Origin: Ruminococcus sp.
GTDB taxonomy: Bacteria > Bacillota > Clostridia > Oscillospirales > Ruminococcaceae
DNA length: 42,248 nt
Reading direction: 5' to 3'
Assembly (NCBI GenBank): GCA_015066815.1
Contig: SVNR01000025.1
Location: 1-42,248, forward strand
The notes below the pieces were generated by a model. The model saw nothing but the letters and a program-made list of their open reading frames with translations. It was not told the origin of the DNA and ran no database searches. A program made the position numbers and the translations under genes. Shown here piece by piece: positions 30,935-39,550 of the stretch (the stretch's first letter is position 1; every line of letters starts with the position of its first letter).

Positions 30935-31279
30935 ATGTATATATACATGATAAGATGCAGGGACGATACGCTGTATACGGGAGTAACTTCAGACATAAAA
31001 AAAAGACTCAGACAGCATATGGGTCTGATACAGGGAGGTGCTAAGTACACGCACAGCAGGGGAGTAAAAAAAACAGAGGTGCTGTGGTATACCGATAGCA
31101 GAAGTGCGGCTCTGAAGCTTGAGTGTGCGTTAAAAAAGCTTACAAGAGCAAAAAAAGAAGAGCTTATCAGAAAACCTCAGCTTGTAGGGGAGATGTTTTC
31201 AGATAAGCTCGGAGAGCACACTTATACAGTTGTCGGAACGGAGGAGATTTCCGATGTTCTTACGCTAAGGAGCTTATAA
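30935..31279 (+). CDS. GIY-YIG endonuclease domain protein (UPF0213-like)
   Basis: A 114-residue protein from ATG 30935, behind AGGTGAAG; an in-frame upstream ATG lies within the terminator hairpin and is rejected. The GIY-YIG motif reads YIYMIRCRDDTLYTGVT at residues 2-18, with the catalytic Arg/His helix DIKKRLRQHM and the KYTHSRGVKKTEVLWYTD stretch. Small stand-alone GIY-YIG proteins of this kind are widespread and are presumed nucleases in DNA repair; the biological role is not known. The last 30 residues are more variable. It is convergent with glgP. Confidence 0.88.
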   Translation: MYIYMIRCRDDTLYTGVTSDIKKRLRQHMGLIQGGAKYTHSRGVKKTEVLWYTDSRSAALKLECALKKLTRAKKEELIRKPQLVGEMFSDKLGEHTYTVVGTEEISDVLTLRSL

Positions 31280-31300
31280 GCGTGATTTGTCAGGTTTTTA

Positions 31301-33622
31301 TCAAAGCTTCCAGATTTCCTTTGCGTATTCCTTTACGGTTCTGTCAGCGGAAAACTTTCCTGCGTTTGCAGTGTTTACGAAGCATTTTTTGGTGAACAGA
31401 TATTTGTCACTATAGTCCTTGTTTGCTCTTAGACGTGTTTTGATATAGTCGTCCCAGTCGAGAAGCAGATAGTAGTGATCTGCCTTATGCCATGAGGCGC
31501 CTTTTAAGAGAGAGTCGTAAAGCTCTCTGAATATTCCGGTCCCGTCATCGCTGAGTGTACCGTCGATGAGCATATCGAGAGTCTTTTTTATACCGGGGTT
31601 TTCATCATATATTTTTTTCGGGTCGTAGCTTTGCGATACCGATGAGATTTTTTCTACGTCCGCTCCGAATATATAGTTGTTTTCTTTTCCGGCTTCGTTT
31701 ACTATCTCGATGTTTGCTCCGTCAAGTGTTCCGAGAGTGACTGCACCGTTGAGCATAAACTTCATGTTTCCTGTACCGCTTGCTTCTGTTCCTGCTGTGG
31801 ATATCTGTTCGGATATATCAGCGGCAGGAACAAGCTTTTCTGCATATGATACGTTGTAGTTACTGATGAAAACAACTCTCAGCCTGTCGTTTACATCAGG
31901 ATCGTTGTTTATGAGCTTTGCGGCTTCGTTTATAAGCTTTATGACAGCTTTTGCTCTGCCGTATCCGGGTGCAGCCTTTGCTCCGAATATAAACGCTGTC
32001 GGATTAAAATCATCTATGCTTTTTTCCTTCAGCATATGGTATATATGAAGTATCGTAAGGATGTTCAGAAGCTGTCTTTTGTATTCGTGGAGTCTTTTTA
32101 TCTGTATATCAAAAATAAAATCCGGAGAAAGAGTTATGTTTTCATGCTTTTCAATATAGCGGCACAGCTCTTCTTTTTTTGCTTTTTTTATCATGAAAAA
32201 TCTGTCAAGCGACTCCTTATCCTGAGTGTACGGCAGGAGCTTCTTGAGTTCATCTGCGTCGCATATCCATGCGTCGCTTATTTTTTCAGTTATAAAGCAG
32301 GCGAGCTCTCTGTTGCAGAGCAGTAAAAATCTTCTCTGGGTTATACCGTTTGTTTTGTTGTTGAAGCGTTCAGGGAACAGCTCATACCATTCCTTCAGAA
32401 CTCTGTTTTTGAGTATTTCTGTGTGTATCTCTGCCACGCCGTTTACAGAGCCGCTGGCAAATACGGCAAGACGTGCCATATGGATACAGCCACCGCTTAT
32501 TATTTCATATTTTTCCTTGCTTATGCCACGTTTTGAAAGAACCTCGGCAAGCCTGTTGTTTATGATTATTATATAAGGATAGAGCTCAGGAAGAACACTT
32601 CTGAAAAGTGAGATATCCCATTTTTCCATAGCTTCTGCCATAACGGTGTGGTTTGTATAGGCAAAGATATCTGCGGTAAGGTCGAGAGCTTCAGCAACAG
32701 GTATATGGTATACTGCTGTCAGGATACGAAGGAACTCCGGAATAGCAACAACAGGGTGTGTGTCGTTAAGCTGTACCGCAAAAAATTCATGAAACCTTCT
32801 GAAGTCTGTTCCGTTCTTTGCAACGAAGCTTCTTATTATACTCTGCATAGAGGCACTTGCAAAAAAGTACTGTTGTCTTAAACGGAGCTTTTTTCCCTCG
32901 TATCCGTTATCGTTCGGATAAAGCACCGCCGTTATTTCCTCAGCTTTGTTCCTCTCTTCAAAAGCACGGCTGTAGTCCTGTGCGTTAAAGGCTTCAAAGT
33001 TGAATTTTCTCAGCGGCTCTGCCTGCCAGAGACGGAGAGTGTTTATTGTTTTTCCACCATAGCCTATTACAGGCATATCATACGGAACAGCAAGCACTGT
33101 CTGATTTCCGAAGCATACGGTTTCGGTCAGCTCTTCACGTCTTATGCTCCACGGATCTCCGAACCTTGTCCAGTCATCCTCGGTTTCACACTGAAAACCG
33201 TTTTCAAAGTGCTGTCTGAATATTCCGTACCGGTATCTTATGCCATATCCGTCAAGCGGAATATCATGTGTTGCAGCAGAATCAAGAAAGCACGCAGCAA
33301 GTCTTCCGAGACCGCCGTTTCCGAGGGCGTTGTCTTCTATTTCCTCAAAAACCGAAGCGGATATGCCGTGGCTGTTCAGAAAGCTTTCGCATTCTTCAAG
33401 GAGTCCGAGGTTCAAGAGGTTGTTGTATATCATTCTTCCTGTAAGAAACTCTGCAGAAAGATAGCATGCTCTTTTTGAGCCGGCGTTTTCAGCCGACTTT
33501 ATTTTTTTTCTTACGCTTTTCATTGCCGCTTTTGAAACGGCATTGTAGAGCATCCGGATATCTGCATTTTCCGGGGAAGTACCGTAGTCATTTTCCAGAA
33601 TCGAAATAATATCGTCGGTCAT
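31301..33622 (-). CDS. glgP: Glycogen/maltodextrin phosphorylase
   Basis: A 773-residue family 35 phosphorylase, which releases glucose-1-phosphate from alpha-1,4-glucans with pyridoxal phosphate. The cofactor site EASGTGNMKFMLNGA places the PLP lysine near residue 621; GNGGLGRLAACFLDS near 101 and the VQLNDTHPVVAIPE stretch are also conserved. AAAGGAGA lies before the start. It is the last gene of the minus-strand maltodextrin operon, 24 bp after malQ, so its in vivo substrate may be imported maltodextrin rather than only stored glycogen. Confidence 0.95.
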   Translation of the reverse strand: MTDDIISILENDYGTSPENADIRMLYNAVSKAAMKSVRKKIKSAENAGSKRACYLSAEFLTGRMIYNNLLNLGLLEECESFLNSHGISASVFEEIEDNALGNGGLGRLAACFLDSAATHDIPLDGYGIRYRYGIFRQHFENGFQCETEDDWTRFGDPWSIRREELTETVCFGNQTVLAVPYDMPVIGYGGKTINTLRLWQAEPLRKFNFEAFNAQDYSRAFEERNKAEEITAVLYPNDNGYEGKKLRLRQQYFFASASMQSIIRSFVAKNGTDFRRFHEFFAVQLNDTHPVVAIPEFLRILTAVYHIPVAEALDLTADIFAYTNHTVMAEAMEKWDISLFRSVLPELYPYIIIINNRLAEVLSKRGISKEKYEIISGGCIHMARLAVFASGSVNGVAEIHTEILKNRVLKEWYELFPERFNNKTNGITQRRFLLLCNRELACFITEKISDAWICDADELKKLLPYTQDKESLDRFFMIKKAKKEELCRYIEKHENITLSPDFIFDIQIKRLHEYKRQLLNILTILHIYHMLKEKSIDDFNPTAFIFGAKAAPGYGRAKAVIKLINEAAKLINNDPDVNDRLRVVFISNYNVSYAEKLVPAADISEQISTAGTEASGTGNMKFMLNGAVTLGTLDGANIEIVNEAGKENNYIFGADVEKISSVSQSYDPKKIYDENPGIKKTLDMLIDGTLSDDGTGIFRELYDSLLKGASWHKADHYYLLLDWDDYIKTRLRANKDYSDKYLFTKKCFVNTANAGKFSADRTVKEYAKEIWKL

Positions 33623-33646
33623 AACAAATCTCCTTTTAAAAAATAT

Positions 33647-35125
33647 TTATCTGCCGCTTATCTTTACGAGCTTTTTTATTTTTGCGGCAAGCTCATCGGA
33701 AAAATCTTCGCTTCCGAATCTGAAGCACCAGTTGTTTTCCGTTGTTGATGGTGTGTTTGTACGTGCAAAATTATCAAGCGCGAGAAAGTCCTGCATCTGG
33801 AAAACAGCGAGTGCCGCTGTGCTTTTGAAAGCGCTCTTTATTATGCCCCATGGAATATCAGATCTCTTTGATACGCCGAGGTATTCCTTTGCGAAGCTTA
33901 TGACCTTAGGCTTTGCATGCGAAAAATATCCGCACAGTGTTTCGTTATCGTGTGTTCCGCCGTATACTATGCAGTTTTTCGGAAAGTTGTGAGGCAGGTT
34001 TTTGCTTGAAGCGTCATCATCAAAAGCAAATTCCATAAGGCGCATACCGGGGTATCCGCTTTTCTTCATAACTTTTTTTACGGCTTCAGAAACTACTCCG
34101 AGGTCTTCTGCTATTATGAGAGTATCAGCGCAGCTTTCGTTTATTGCCTCTATAAGCTTCATTGAAGGACCGTTTAGCCAGCTTCCCTTTGTTGCGTCAG
34201 GTTCACCGTAAGGCACGGCATAGTAGTTGACGATGCCTATAAAATGATCTATTCTGAGCATATCACAGAGCATGGCGTTATGTCGTATACGTTTTTTCCA
34301 CCATGAGAAGTTTTGCTTCTCCATCTCGTGCCAGTTGTATATAGGGTTTCCCCACAGCTGACCGGTTTCGGAAAACATATCGGGAGGAACACCTGCCACA
34401 AGCTTCGGGACAAGCTCTTCATCAAGCAGGAAAAGCGACGGTTCTGCCCACACGTCTGCACTGTCAAGTGCAACATATATCGGAATATCGCCTATTATCC
34501 GCACGTTTTTGGAAGCGGCGTATTTTTTCAGCATGTTCCACTGCCTGAAAAACTCAAACTGACAGAACTTGTGATAGCCTATTTCGCAGGAGAGTGATTT
34601 TCTCAGCTCATCAAGAGCGGCTTTGTCCCTGAACTTTATTTCGTCGTCCCACTCATACCAGGGGATGTTTCCGAAGTGTTCCTTTATAGCGGAATACTCT
34701 GCATAGTCGTCAAGCCAGAACGCGTTTTCGGTACAGAAGATATCAAAGTCCCTGTTTTTCTTTCCGCAGAAGCTCTTGTATTCGTTTTTCAGAAGCCTTG
34801 AGATATTCTGCTCTGATTTTTTGTAGTCTGCATATGAATCATCATCAGCTTTGCTGCGGGCAGAGAGAGGAGCTTTTCCTGCGAGAATATCGGGATCTAT
34901 ATACCCTATACCTCCCGCAAACGCAGAGCAGCTTCTGTACGGGCTTCCTGTTTCGTCAGGCGGAACGAGAGGAAGGATCTGCCAGTAAGTCAGCCCGGAG
35001 CGGCTTATAAAATTCACAAAACGATATGCTTCACTGCCGAGAGTACCGGAACTCTGATCCGACGGCAGAGAGAATACCGGCATAAGCACGCCTGCCGAAC
35101 GTTTTATCTTTTTCTGTTTTTTCAA
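33647..35125 (-). CDS. malQ: 4-alpha-glucanotransferase
   Basis: A family 77 amylomaltase of 492 residues. It transfers maltodextrin segments, giving longer chains that glgP can use and releasing glucose. Conserved elements: SGLTYWQILPLVPPDETGSPY, the VALDSADVWAEPSLF stretch, DMLRIDHFIG with the catalytic Asp, LIIAEDLGVVSEAV with the acid/base Glu, and YGGTHDNETLCGYF. The start is TTG, behind GTGAGGGA that overlaps the end of the permease gene upstream; the gap is 7 bp, so the two are co-translated. Confidence 0.95.
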   Translation of the reverse strand: MKKQKKIKRSAGVLMPVFSLPSDQSSGTLGSEAYRFVNFISRSGLTYWQILPLVPPDETGSPYRSCSAFAGGIGYIDPDILAGKAPLSARSKADDDSYADYKKSEQNISRLLKNEYKSFCGKKNRDFDIFCTENAFWLDDYAEYSAIKEHFGNIPWYEWDDEIKFRDKAALDELRKSLSCEIGYHKFCQFEFFRQWNMLKKYAASKNVRIIGDIPIYVALDSADVWAEPSLFLLDEELVPKLVAGVPPDMFSETGQLWGNPIYNWHEMEKQNFSWWKKRIRHNAMLCDMLRIDHFIGIVNYYAVPYGEPDATKGSWLNGPSMKLIEAINESCADTLIIAEDLGVVSEAVKKVMKKSGYPGMRLMEFAFDDDASSKNLPHNFPKNCIVYGGTHDNETLCGYFSHAKPKVISFAKEYLGVSKRSDIPWGIIKSAFKSTAALAVFQMQDFLALDNFARTNTPSTTENNWCFRFGSEDFSDELAAKIKKLVKISGR

Positions 35126-35132
35126 AAATCCC

Positions 35133-35963
35133 TCACCCCTTTACCGCACCTGATACAACACCTTTTATGATGTGCTTCTGCAGGCTTATATAGAAGATTA
35201 TTATTGGTATGACTGAAAGTACAAGCATAGCCATGAGCGCGCCCATGTCTCTCGAACCGTAGCCGCCCTGAAGGTACTGGACTGCTATAGGTATGGTCTT
35301 GTACTTGTTTCCTATAACGAGATAGGGGAGAAGATAGTCGTTCCATATCCACATAGCGTTTAAGATAGCGATCGTTATAGCAGTCGGCTTCAGTATCGGC
35401 ATTATTACAAGGAAGAAGGTCTGCAGAGGATTGCAGCCGTCTATGGTTGCAGCTTCTTCGATTTCGAGAGGTATGCTTTTTATAAATCCGCTGAACATAA
35501 AGATTGAAAGCCCTGAACCGAAGCCGATATATATCACGACTATTCCTATGAGGTTGTCAAGTCTGAGCACATTTGCCATCTTTGACATTGTGAACATAAC
35601 CATCTGAAAAGGTACTATCATACTGAATACAAACATATAGTAGAGAGCGGATGTTATTTTATTTTTCAGACGTGTTATATACCAAGAGGTCATAGATGTG
35701 AAAAAGAGTATGCCTGTAACGGAAAAAACCGTTATAAAGAGCGAGTATAAAAAAGCTCTTATGAAGTTTGTTTTTCTTATACCGTTTATATAGTTTTCAA
35801 ACTTTACAAAAGTATCAGCTCCCGGAAGCTCGAAGGGTCTGTCTGCTATATAGAACTGTCCCTTGAAGGAGTTTACAAGTACTATGATAACGGGAGCTAT
35901 AAAAATAACAGTCGCTATACACAGAATAACTATAAAAAGCGGATTTGATTTTTTGCCGGTCAA
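35133..35963 (-). CDS. Sugar ABC transporter permease, MalG type
   Basis: A 276-residue inner-membrane permease with six predicted helices, as in MalG/LacG-type carbohydrate uptake proteins. The EAA loop contacting the ATPase reads EIEEAATIDGCNPLQTFFLVIMP near residues 186-208 (broken here at E-E-A-A and G). It starts with TTG inside a 4-bp overlap (TTGA) with the stop of the partner permease, so the two are coupled and made in equal amounts. Substrate is inferred from malQ and glgP downstream. Confidence 0.9.
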   Translation of the reverse strand: MTGKKSNPLFIVILCIATVIFIAPVIIVLVNSFKGQFYIADRPFELPGADTFVKFENYINGIRKTNFIRAFLYSLFITVFSVTGILFFTSMTSWYITRLKNKITSALYYMFVFSMIVPFQMVMFTMSKMANVLRLDNLIGIVVIYIGFGSGLSIFMFSGFIKSIPLEIEEAATIDGCNPLQTFFLVIMPILKPTAITIAILNAMWIWNDYLLPYLVIGNKYKTIPIAVQYLQGGYGSRDMGALMAMLVLSVIPIIIFYISLQKHIIKGVVSGAVKG

Positions 35964-36805
35964 CTTTCAAACTCCCTTCTGCGTGTTATGAGAAGCTGTG
36001 CGCCTGCTATGAGTGCAACCAGTATAAAGAAAATAACAGCCTTAGCCTGACCTATACCCTCATATCCGGTACGGCCGTAAAATGTGTTGTAAATATCGAG
36101 AGCGAGCATCTGCGTTTCTTTTCCCGGAGCACCGCCTGTCAGGGCGAGGTTCTGGTCAAAAAGCTTGAAGGAGTTTGTAAGCGTCAGAAAAGTGCATATG
36201 GTTATAGAGGGCATGAGGAGCGGAACGGTTATTTTAAAAAGTGTCTGCACACCTGTCGCTCCGTCTATATGAGCTGCCTCGATAACATCCCCGGGAAGAT
36301 TCTGAATTCCGGCGATGTAGATTATCATCATATAGCCTATCATCTGCCAGTTCATCAGAATAACAAGTCCCCAGAAGCCATACTTTGCGTCAAAAGTAAT
36401 GTCAACTCCGAATTTCAGAAGTACGCCGTTTATTATAAGTTGCCATATATAGCCGAGTACTATTCCGCCTATAAGGTTCGGCATAAAAAAAACCGTTCTG
36501 AAAAAATTTGTACCCGGCAGCTTTCTTGTGAGCAGGAGAGCAAGCAAAAAAGCAAGAACGTTTATGCTGATGACGGATACCACGGTAAATTTTATTGTGA
36601 ACCACAGTGCATTAAGAAAATCACTGCTGCCTGAAAAAGCCCTTATATAGTTTGAAAAACCTACCCACTTTGCATCAGATACCGTTGTAAATTCCGTAAA
36701 CGAAAGATACACTCCCATAAGAAACGGCACGAAAAAAGCGACAATAAATGCAGCAAACGTCGGTATTACAAAAATCGGAAAATATTTTTTCAGAGTTTTC
36801 TGCAT
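35960..36805 (-). CDS. Sugar ABC transporter permease, MalF type
   Basis: A 281-residue permease with six predicted helices; like other Gram-positive MalF homologues it lacks the large periplasmic loop of E. coli MalF. The EAA loop reads VIEAAHIDGATGVQTLFKITVP near residue 176 (conserved EAA---G). CAGGAGAT precedes the ATG, 18 bp after the binding-protein gene. It should pair with the MalG-type protein downstream. No ATPase gene is in the operon. Confidence 0.9.
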   Translation of the reverse strand: MQKTLKKYFPIFVIPTFAAFIVAFFVPFLMGVYLSFTEFTTVSDAKWVGFSNYIRAFSGSSDFLNALWFTIKFTVVSVISINVLAFLLALLLTRKLPGTNFFRTVFFMPNLIGGIVLGYIWQLIINGVLLKFGVDITFDAKYGFWGLVILMNWQMIGYMMIIYIAGIQNLPGDVIEAAHIDGATGVQTLFKITVPLLMPSITICTFLTLTNSFKLFDQNLALTGGAPGKETQMLALDIYNTFYGRTGYEGIGQAKAVIFFILVALIAGAQLLITRRREFES

Positions 36806-36823
36806 AGCTTTATCTCCTGACTG

Positions 36824-38161
36824 TTATGAGTTTTCTGACTTCCACTTTTCAACTACTGTGGTCTTTACGTCTTCCCATGATTTTTTACCCTGAGCGTACT
36901 GAAGCAGTGCAGAACCGAACTCATCCTTGAAGTTCTGACTCGGGAATATGGTAAAGTTCCACGGAATGTTTGTAACGTCATCCTCTTCCATCCAGTCTAC
37001 AACCTCACGTGCAAGCGGATCGGAAGGCTTTTCGTCGTCATCAAACGTATCAAAAGGAGCTATGAAGCCGAGCTTTTCGGTAACGTAGCTTTTGCCTGAT
37101 TCACTGCTGAAGAGCCAGTAGATAAAGTCAGCCGCAAGCTTCTGCTTTTCAGCTGAGGACTGTGAGTTGATAGCAAAGAAGTTTTCTGTTCCTACAGCTA
37201 TACCCTGATTTTCTTCGCCTTCCATGCCTGTATAGATAGGGAGGAAGCTTATATCGTCACCGTTTACGGTATTTCCTGAAACGTCCTTTATCTGTTCCCA
37301 TGCCCAGTTTCCGTTCTGTACCATAGCACACTGTCCGAGTGCAAACTCAGCCATGGAGTCAGCAGTCTGCTTTGTGCCGAGGATCTTCGGATCTACTGTT
37401 GAGTAGGTTGTATAGAGGTCGAAGATGTTTTTGAAGTAAAGGTCGTTCTGGAATGTTATTTCCTTTGTCTGATCGCCAGAAAGGTCGATGTTGTTTTCAG
37501 TAAACTCATAGTAGAGCGGGATATTGGCAAGATGTGTATGCCATCTCCAGTCATCTCCTGACTTAAGGGAGGTAGAAGCAAACACGCCTGATATTCCAAG
37601 CTCATCCTTGTGGTCTGTCATATCCTTTGCTACTGCAGAAAGCTTTTCGAAGTTGTTTATATCGTCTACAGAATCAATATCTGTCTGCTTTGAGGGGAGT
37701 GAAAAATACTTGTCCATAATCTTCTCGTTGCAGATTATGCCGTATCCCTCAACAACATACGGTATGCCGTATACGCCGCCGTCTGCTGTTATTGCAAGGT
37801 TCTTGTCGGTAAGATGCTGGTATATCTCAGTTCCGGAGAGATCAGCGCAGTATTGTTTCCAGCTTGCGTAGCCCTTCGGACCGTTTATCTGAAAGATATC
37901 AGGTGCATCAGCCTTTGCTATCTCGGACTTAAGAGTCTGTTCGTAGGTTCCGGATGCAGCAGTAACCACGTTTAAGGTTATACCTGTTTCTTTTTTGTAG
38001 GTTTCTGCTATCTCGTTGTATATTTCAGCAACCTCAGGCTTGAAGTTAAGATAGTATATAGAGTTCGCCTCCGAAGAGCCGGCTTCATCAGAGTTGTTTC
38101 CACAGCTTGTCATAACAGCAGAAACTGTCAGAGCAGCAAGGAACAAAGCAATTTTTTTCAT
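36824..38161 (-). CDS. Maltodextrin-type solute-binding lipoprotein
   Basis: A 445-residue family 1 extracellular binding protein. The signal ends in the lipobox MTSC, with Cys near residue 20. Typical elements are VVTAASGTYEQTLKSEIA, APDIFQINGP, YGIPYVVEGYGIICN, GQCAMVQNGNWAWEQI and FLPIYTGMEGEENQGIAVGT. CAGGAGGA lies before the ATG. First gene of the minus-strand operon with two permeases, malQ and glgP, so malto-oligosaccharides are the likely ligand. I could not place a confident promoter in the A/T-rich 110 bp upstream. Confidence 0.9.
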   Translation of the reverse strand: MKKIALFLAALTVSAVMTSCGNNSDEAGSSEANSIYYLNFKPEVAEIYNEIAETYKKETGITLNVVTAASGTYEQTLKSEIAKADAPDIFQINGPKGYASWKQYCADLSGTEIYQHLTDKNLAITADGGVYGIPYVVEGYGIICNEKIMDKYFSLPSKQTDIDSVDDINNFEKLSAVAKDMTDHKDELGISGVFASTSLKSGDDWRWHTHLANIPLYYEFTENNIDLSGDQTKEITFQNDLYFKNIFDLYTTYSTVDPKILGTKQTADSMAEFALGQCAMVQNGNWAWEQIKDVSGNTVNGDDISFLPIYTGMEGEENQGIAVGTENFFAINSQSSAEKQKLAADFIYWLFSSESGKSYVTEKLGFIAPFDTFDDDEKPSDPLAREVVDWMEEDDVTNIPWNFTIFPSQNFKDEFGSALLQYAQGKKSWEDVKTTVVEKWKSENS

Positions 38162-38272
38162 AATATTTATAGTCCTCCTGAAAAATAGATTTTTATAAAG
38201 TTATATTATGCAGAAGAAACGGAAATATAAAAAAATTCATAAAAAACTTAAAAAAATTTTTATTTAAAGAAG

Positions 38273-38301
38273 TTGACAAGATGGGGGGGATATGGTATAA
38301 T
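38273..38301 (+). promoter_or_regulatory. Consensus sigma-A promoter of the tRNA
   Basis: TTGACA at 38273-38278, 17-bp spacer with a G-run, TATAAT at 38296-38301. Confidence 0.85.
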
Positions 38302-38312
38302 TTAATACAGAA

Positions 38313-38385
38313 CTGGGTGTGGCGCAGGTGGTAGCGCGCTACCTTGGGGTGGTAGAGGTCGCAAGTTCAAGTCTTGTCACTCAGA
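38313..38385 (+). tRNA. tRNA-Pro (anticodon GGG)
   Basis: The 73-nt cloverleaf folds fully: acceptor CTGGGTG/CACTCAG (one G-T pair), D stem GCGC/GCGC, anticodon stem CTACC/GGTAG with loop TTGGGGT, five-base variable loop, T stem GCAAG/CTTGT with loop TTCAAGT. The anticodon GGG reads proline CCC/CCU. CCA is not encoded. It has its own promoter and terminator and is transcribed alone. Confidence 0.95.
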
Positions 38386-38397
38386 TTATTATTTAAA

Positions 38398-38458
38398 CAA
38401 ATGCTATAAGAAAAATCCCGGATATTATTTCGGGATTTTTCTTATAGCATTTGTTTTT
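38398..38458 (+). terminator. Long hairpin terminator after tRNA-Pro
   Basis: Perfect 23-bp stem (CAAATGCTATAAGAAAAATC... and its complement) with a 10-nt loop and TTTTT after it. Confidence 0.9.
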
Positions 38459-38480
38459 ATGTAGACTCTCCGTTTGTGCA

Positions 38481-38576
38481 TCCGGATATACCTCGACTTG
38501 TATCTACAAGTTATATCCGGAGGGAAATATGGCTCTCCTTTTAAGGAGAGCTGTCAGCGAAGCTGACTGAGAGGTT
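38481..38576. repeat. Composite REP-like palindromic element
   Basis: Two hairpins in a row. The first (38481-38521) has TCCGGATATA/TATATCCGGA outside and ACTTGTA/TACAAGT inside. The second part (38531-38576) has CTCTCCTT/AAGGAGAG and GTCAGC/GCTGAC and ends GACTGAGAGG. The latter is of a kind I associate with dispersed palindromic repeats of many Clostridia; that is recollection, not a search. Confidence 0.55.
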
Positions 38577-38712
38577 ACAAAAAACGACAAAATCCGCAAA
38601 AACTTCTCGGAAAACAAGAACAAAACCAATCAGAACTATTGTAAGAAGCAATAAATTATGATATACTGAAAACAGAGAAAAACAAAGAATAAAGGAGAAA
38701 AAGAAATGGCAA
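38577..38712 (+). repeat. Left flank of Rpn cassette, copy 1
   Basis: About 92% identical to 39415-39550: promoter, leader, ribosome binding site and first codons. Only the flank, not the core of the gene, is shared. Confidence 0.85.
38639..38667 (+). promoter_or_regulatory. Promoter of the first Rpn-type gene
   Basis: TTGTAA, 17-bp spacer, TATACT; conserved in the second cassette. Confidence 0.6.
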
Positions 38713-39239
38713 AAATAATACCGGCCAAAAATGATATAGTATTCAAAATACTGTTTTCATCAAATAAAGACATACTGAGAGCATTTCTTTACGATGTACT
38801 TTCATTTTCAATCCTTGAAGATAAAAGATACGAGAGACTGACAGATAAGCTGTCGATGCATTTTTTCGAACTGAAAAAGTTAAATCAAAGCATGGCGGAA
38901 AACGACCGCATACAACAGTGGATGCGACTGATAAATGCAGAAAGTGAGGAGGAATTCAGCATGTTACAGCAAACAAATAATCCCGCAATACAGGACGGAA
39001 TAAGAGTAATATACGAACTTAGCGAAGACGAAAAAGTACGTGAAATGATACGACAGAGAGAAAAGGCTGAGCGTGACTATAATTCCGGAATGGCTGATGC
39101 GAGGGCGGAAGGACGTATTGAAGGCGAACAGATTGGTTTAGCGCGTGGCGAACAGATTGGCTTAGCAAAAGCCGCAGAACAGATGCGCCGTAGCGGATTA
39201 AGTGAAGAACAGATAAAATCAATCCTTAGCCAATGTTAA
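38706..39239 (+). CDS. Rpn-type protein with deleted nuclease core (177 aa)
   Basis: Belongs to the Rpn (recombination-promoting nuclease/PD-(D/E)XK transposase-like) family, normally near 300 residues. Residues 1-34 (NDIVFKILFSSNKDILRAFL) match the usual N-terminus, then the sequence jumps at about residue 35 to the late region LTDKLSMHFFELKKLN. The central PD-(D/E)XK segment with its catalytic D and ExQ is missing, so it should not cut DNA. The C-terminus carries two 8-residue repeats (GEQIGLAR) and the tail MRRSGLSEEQIKSILSQC shared with the next gene. A Shine-Dalgarno GAGGAGG at 38946-38952 precedes in-frame Met86, which would give a 92-residue product. It may be a decayed gene or a retained antitoxin-like protein. 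Confidence 0.75.
   Translation: MAKIIPAKNDIVFKILFSSNKDILRAFLYDVLSFSILEDKRYERLTDKLSMHFFELKKLNQSMAENDRIQQWMRLINAESEEEFSMLQQTNNPAIQDGIRVIYELSEDEKVREMIRQREKAERDYNSGMADARAEGRIEGEQIGLARGEQIGLAKAAEQMRRSGLSEEQIKSILSQC
38946..38963 (+). promoter_or_regulatory. Internal ribosome binding site and start in the first Rpn-type gene
   Basis: GAGGAGG, 8 nt, then in-frame ATG at 38961. This is the best Shine-Dalgarno in the region, yet it lies within the coding sequence (EEEF codons). It fits separate translation of the C-terminal 92 residues. Confidence 0.5.
39124..39171 (+). repeat. 24-bp coding tandem repeat, 2 units
   Basis: Units 39124-39147 and 39148-39171 encode GEQIGLAR and GEQIGLAK. Confidence 0.9.
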
Positions 39240-39258
39240 AGCCTTGATATTGATTCTG

Positions 39259-39293
39259 ACCATATCCGGATATTCTTCCGGGTATGGTTTTTC
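39259..39293 (+). terminator. Terminator of Rpn cassette 1
   Basis: ACCATA...CCGG pairs with CCGG...TATGGT, followed by TTTTT; identical to the one at 40478. Confidence 0.8.
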
Positions 39294-39414
39294 CTTTGTA
39301 AAAAGTTTTGATGAACAAAAATATAAGTTATTTGGTAACGGTCAACATATCAGTCATCAATAACGTTTATGTTCAGCTGATATAACCTTTCCGTTTCACT
39401 TTGTTTTTGTAATA

Positions 39415-39550
39415 ACAAAAAACGACAAAATTCGCAAAAACATCTCAGAAAACAAGGACAAAACAAATCAGAACTCTTGTAAAAACCAATAAATTATGAT
39501 ATACTGAAAACAGAGAAAAACAAAGAATAAAGGAGAAAAACAAATGGCAA
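39415..39550 (+). repeat. Left flank of Rpn cassette, copy 2
   Basis: About ten substitutions in about 130 bp against 38577-38712, with no visible indel. Confidence 0.85.
39477..39505 (+). promoter_or_regulatory. Promoter of the second Rpn-type gene
   Basis: TTGTAA, 17-bp spacer, TATACT, as in cassette 1. Confidence 0.6.

Larger units (their letters stand above)
39240..39543. other. Region between the two Rpn-type genes
   Basis: Holds the shared terminator (39259-39293), the end of cassette 1 to about 39333, about 80 bp without recognisable features, then the left flank and promoter of cassette 2. Confidence 0.6.
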
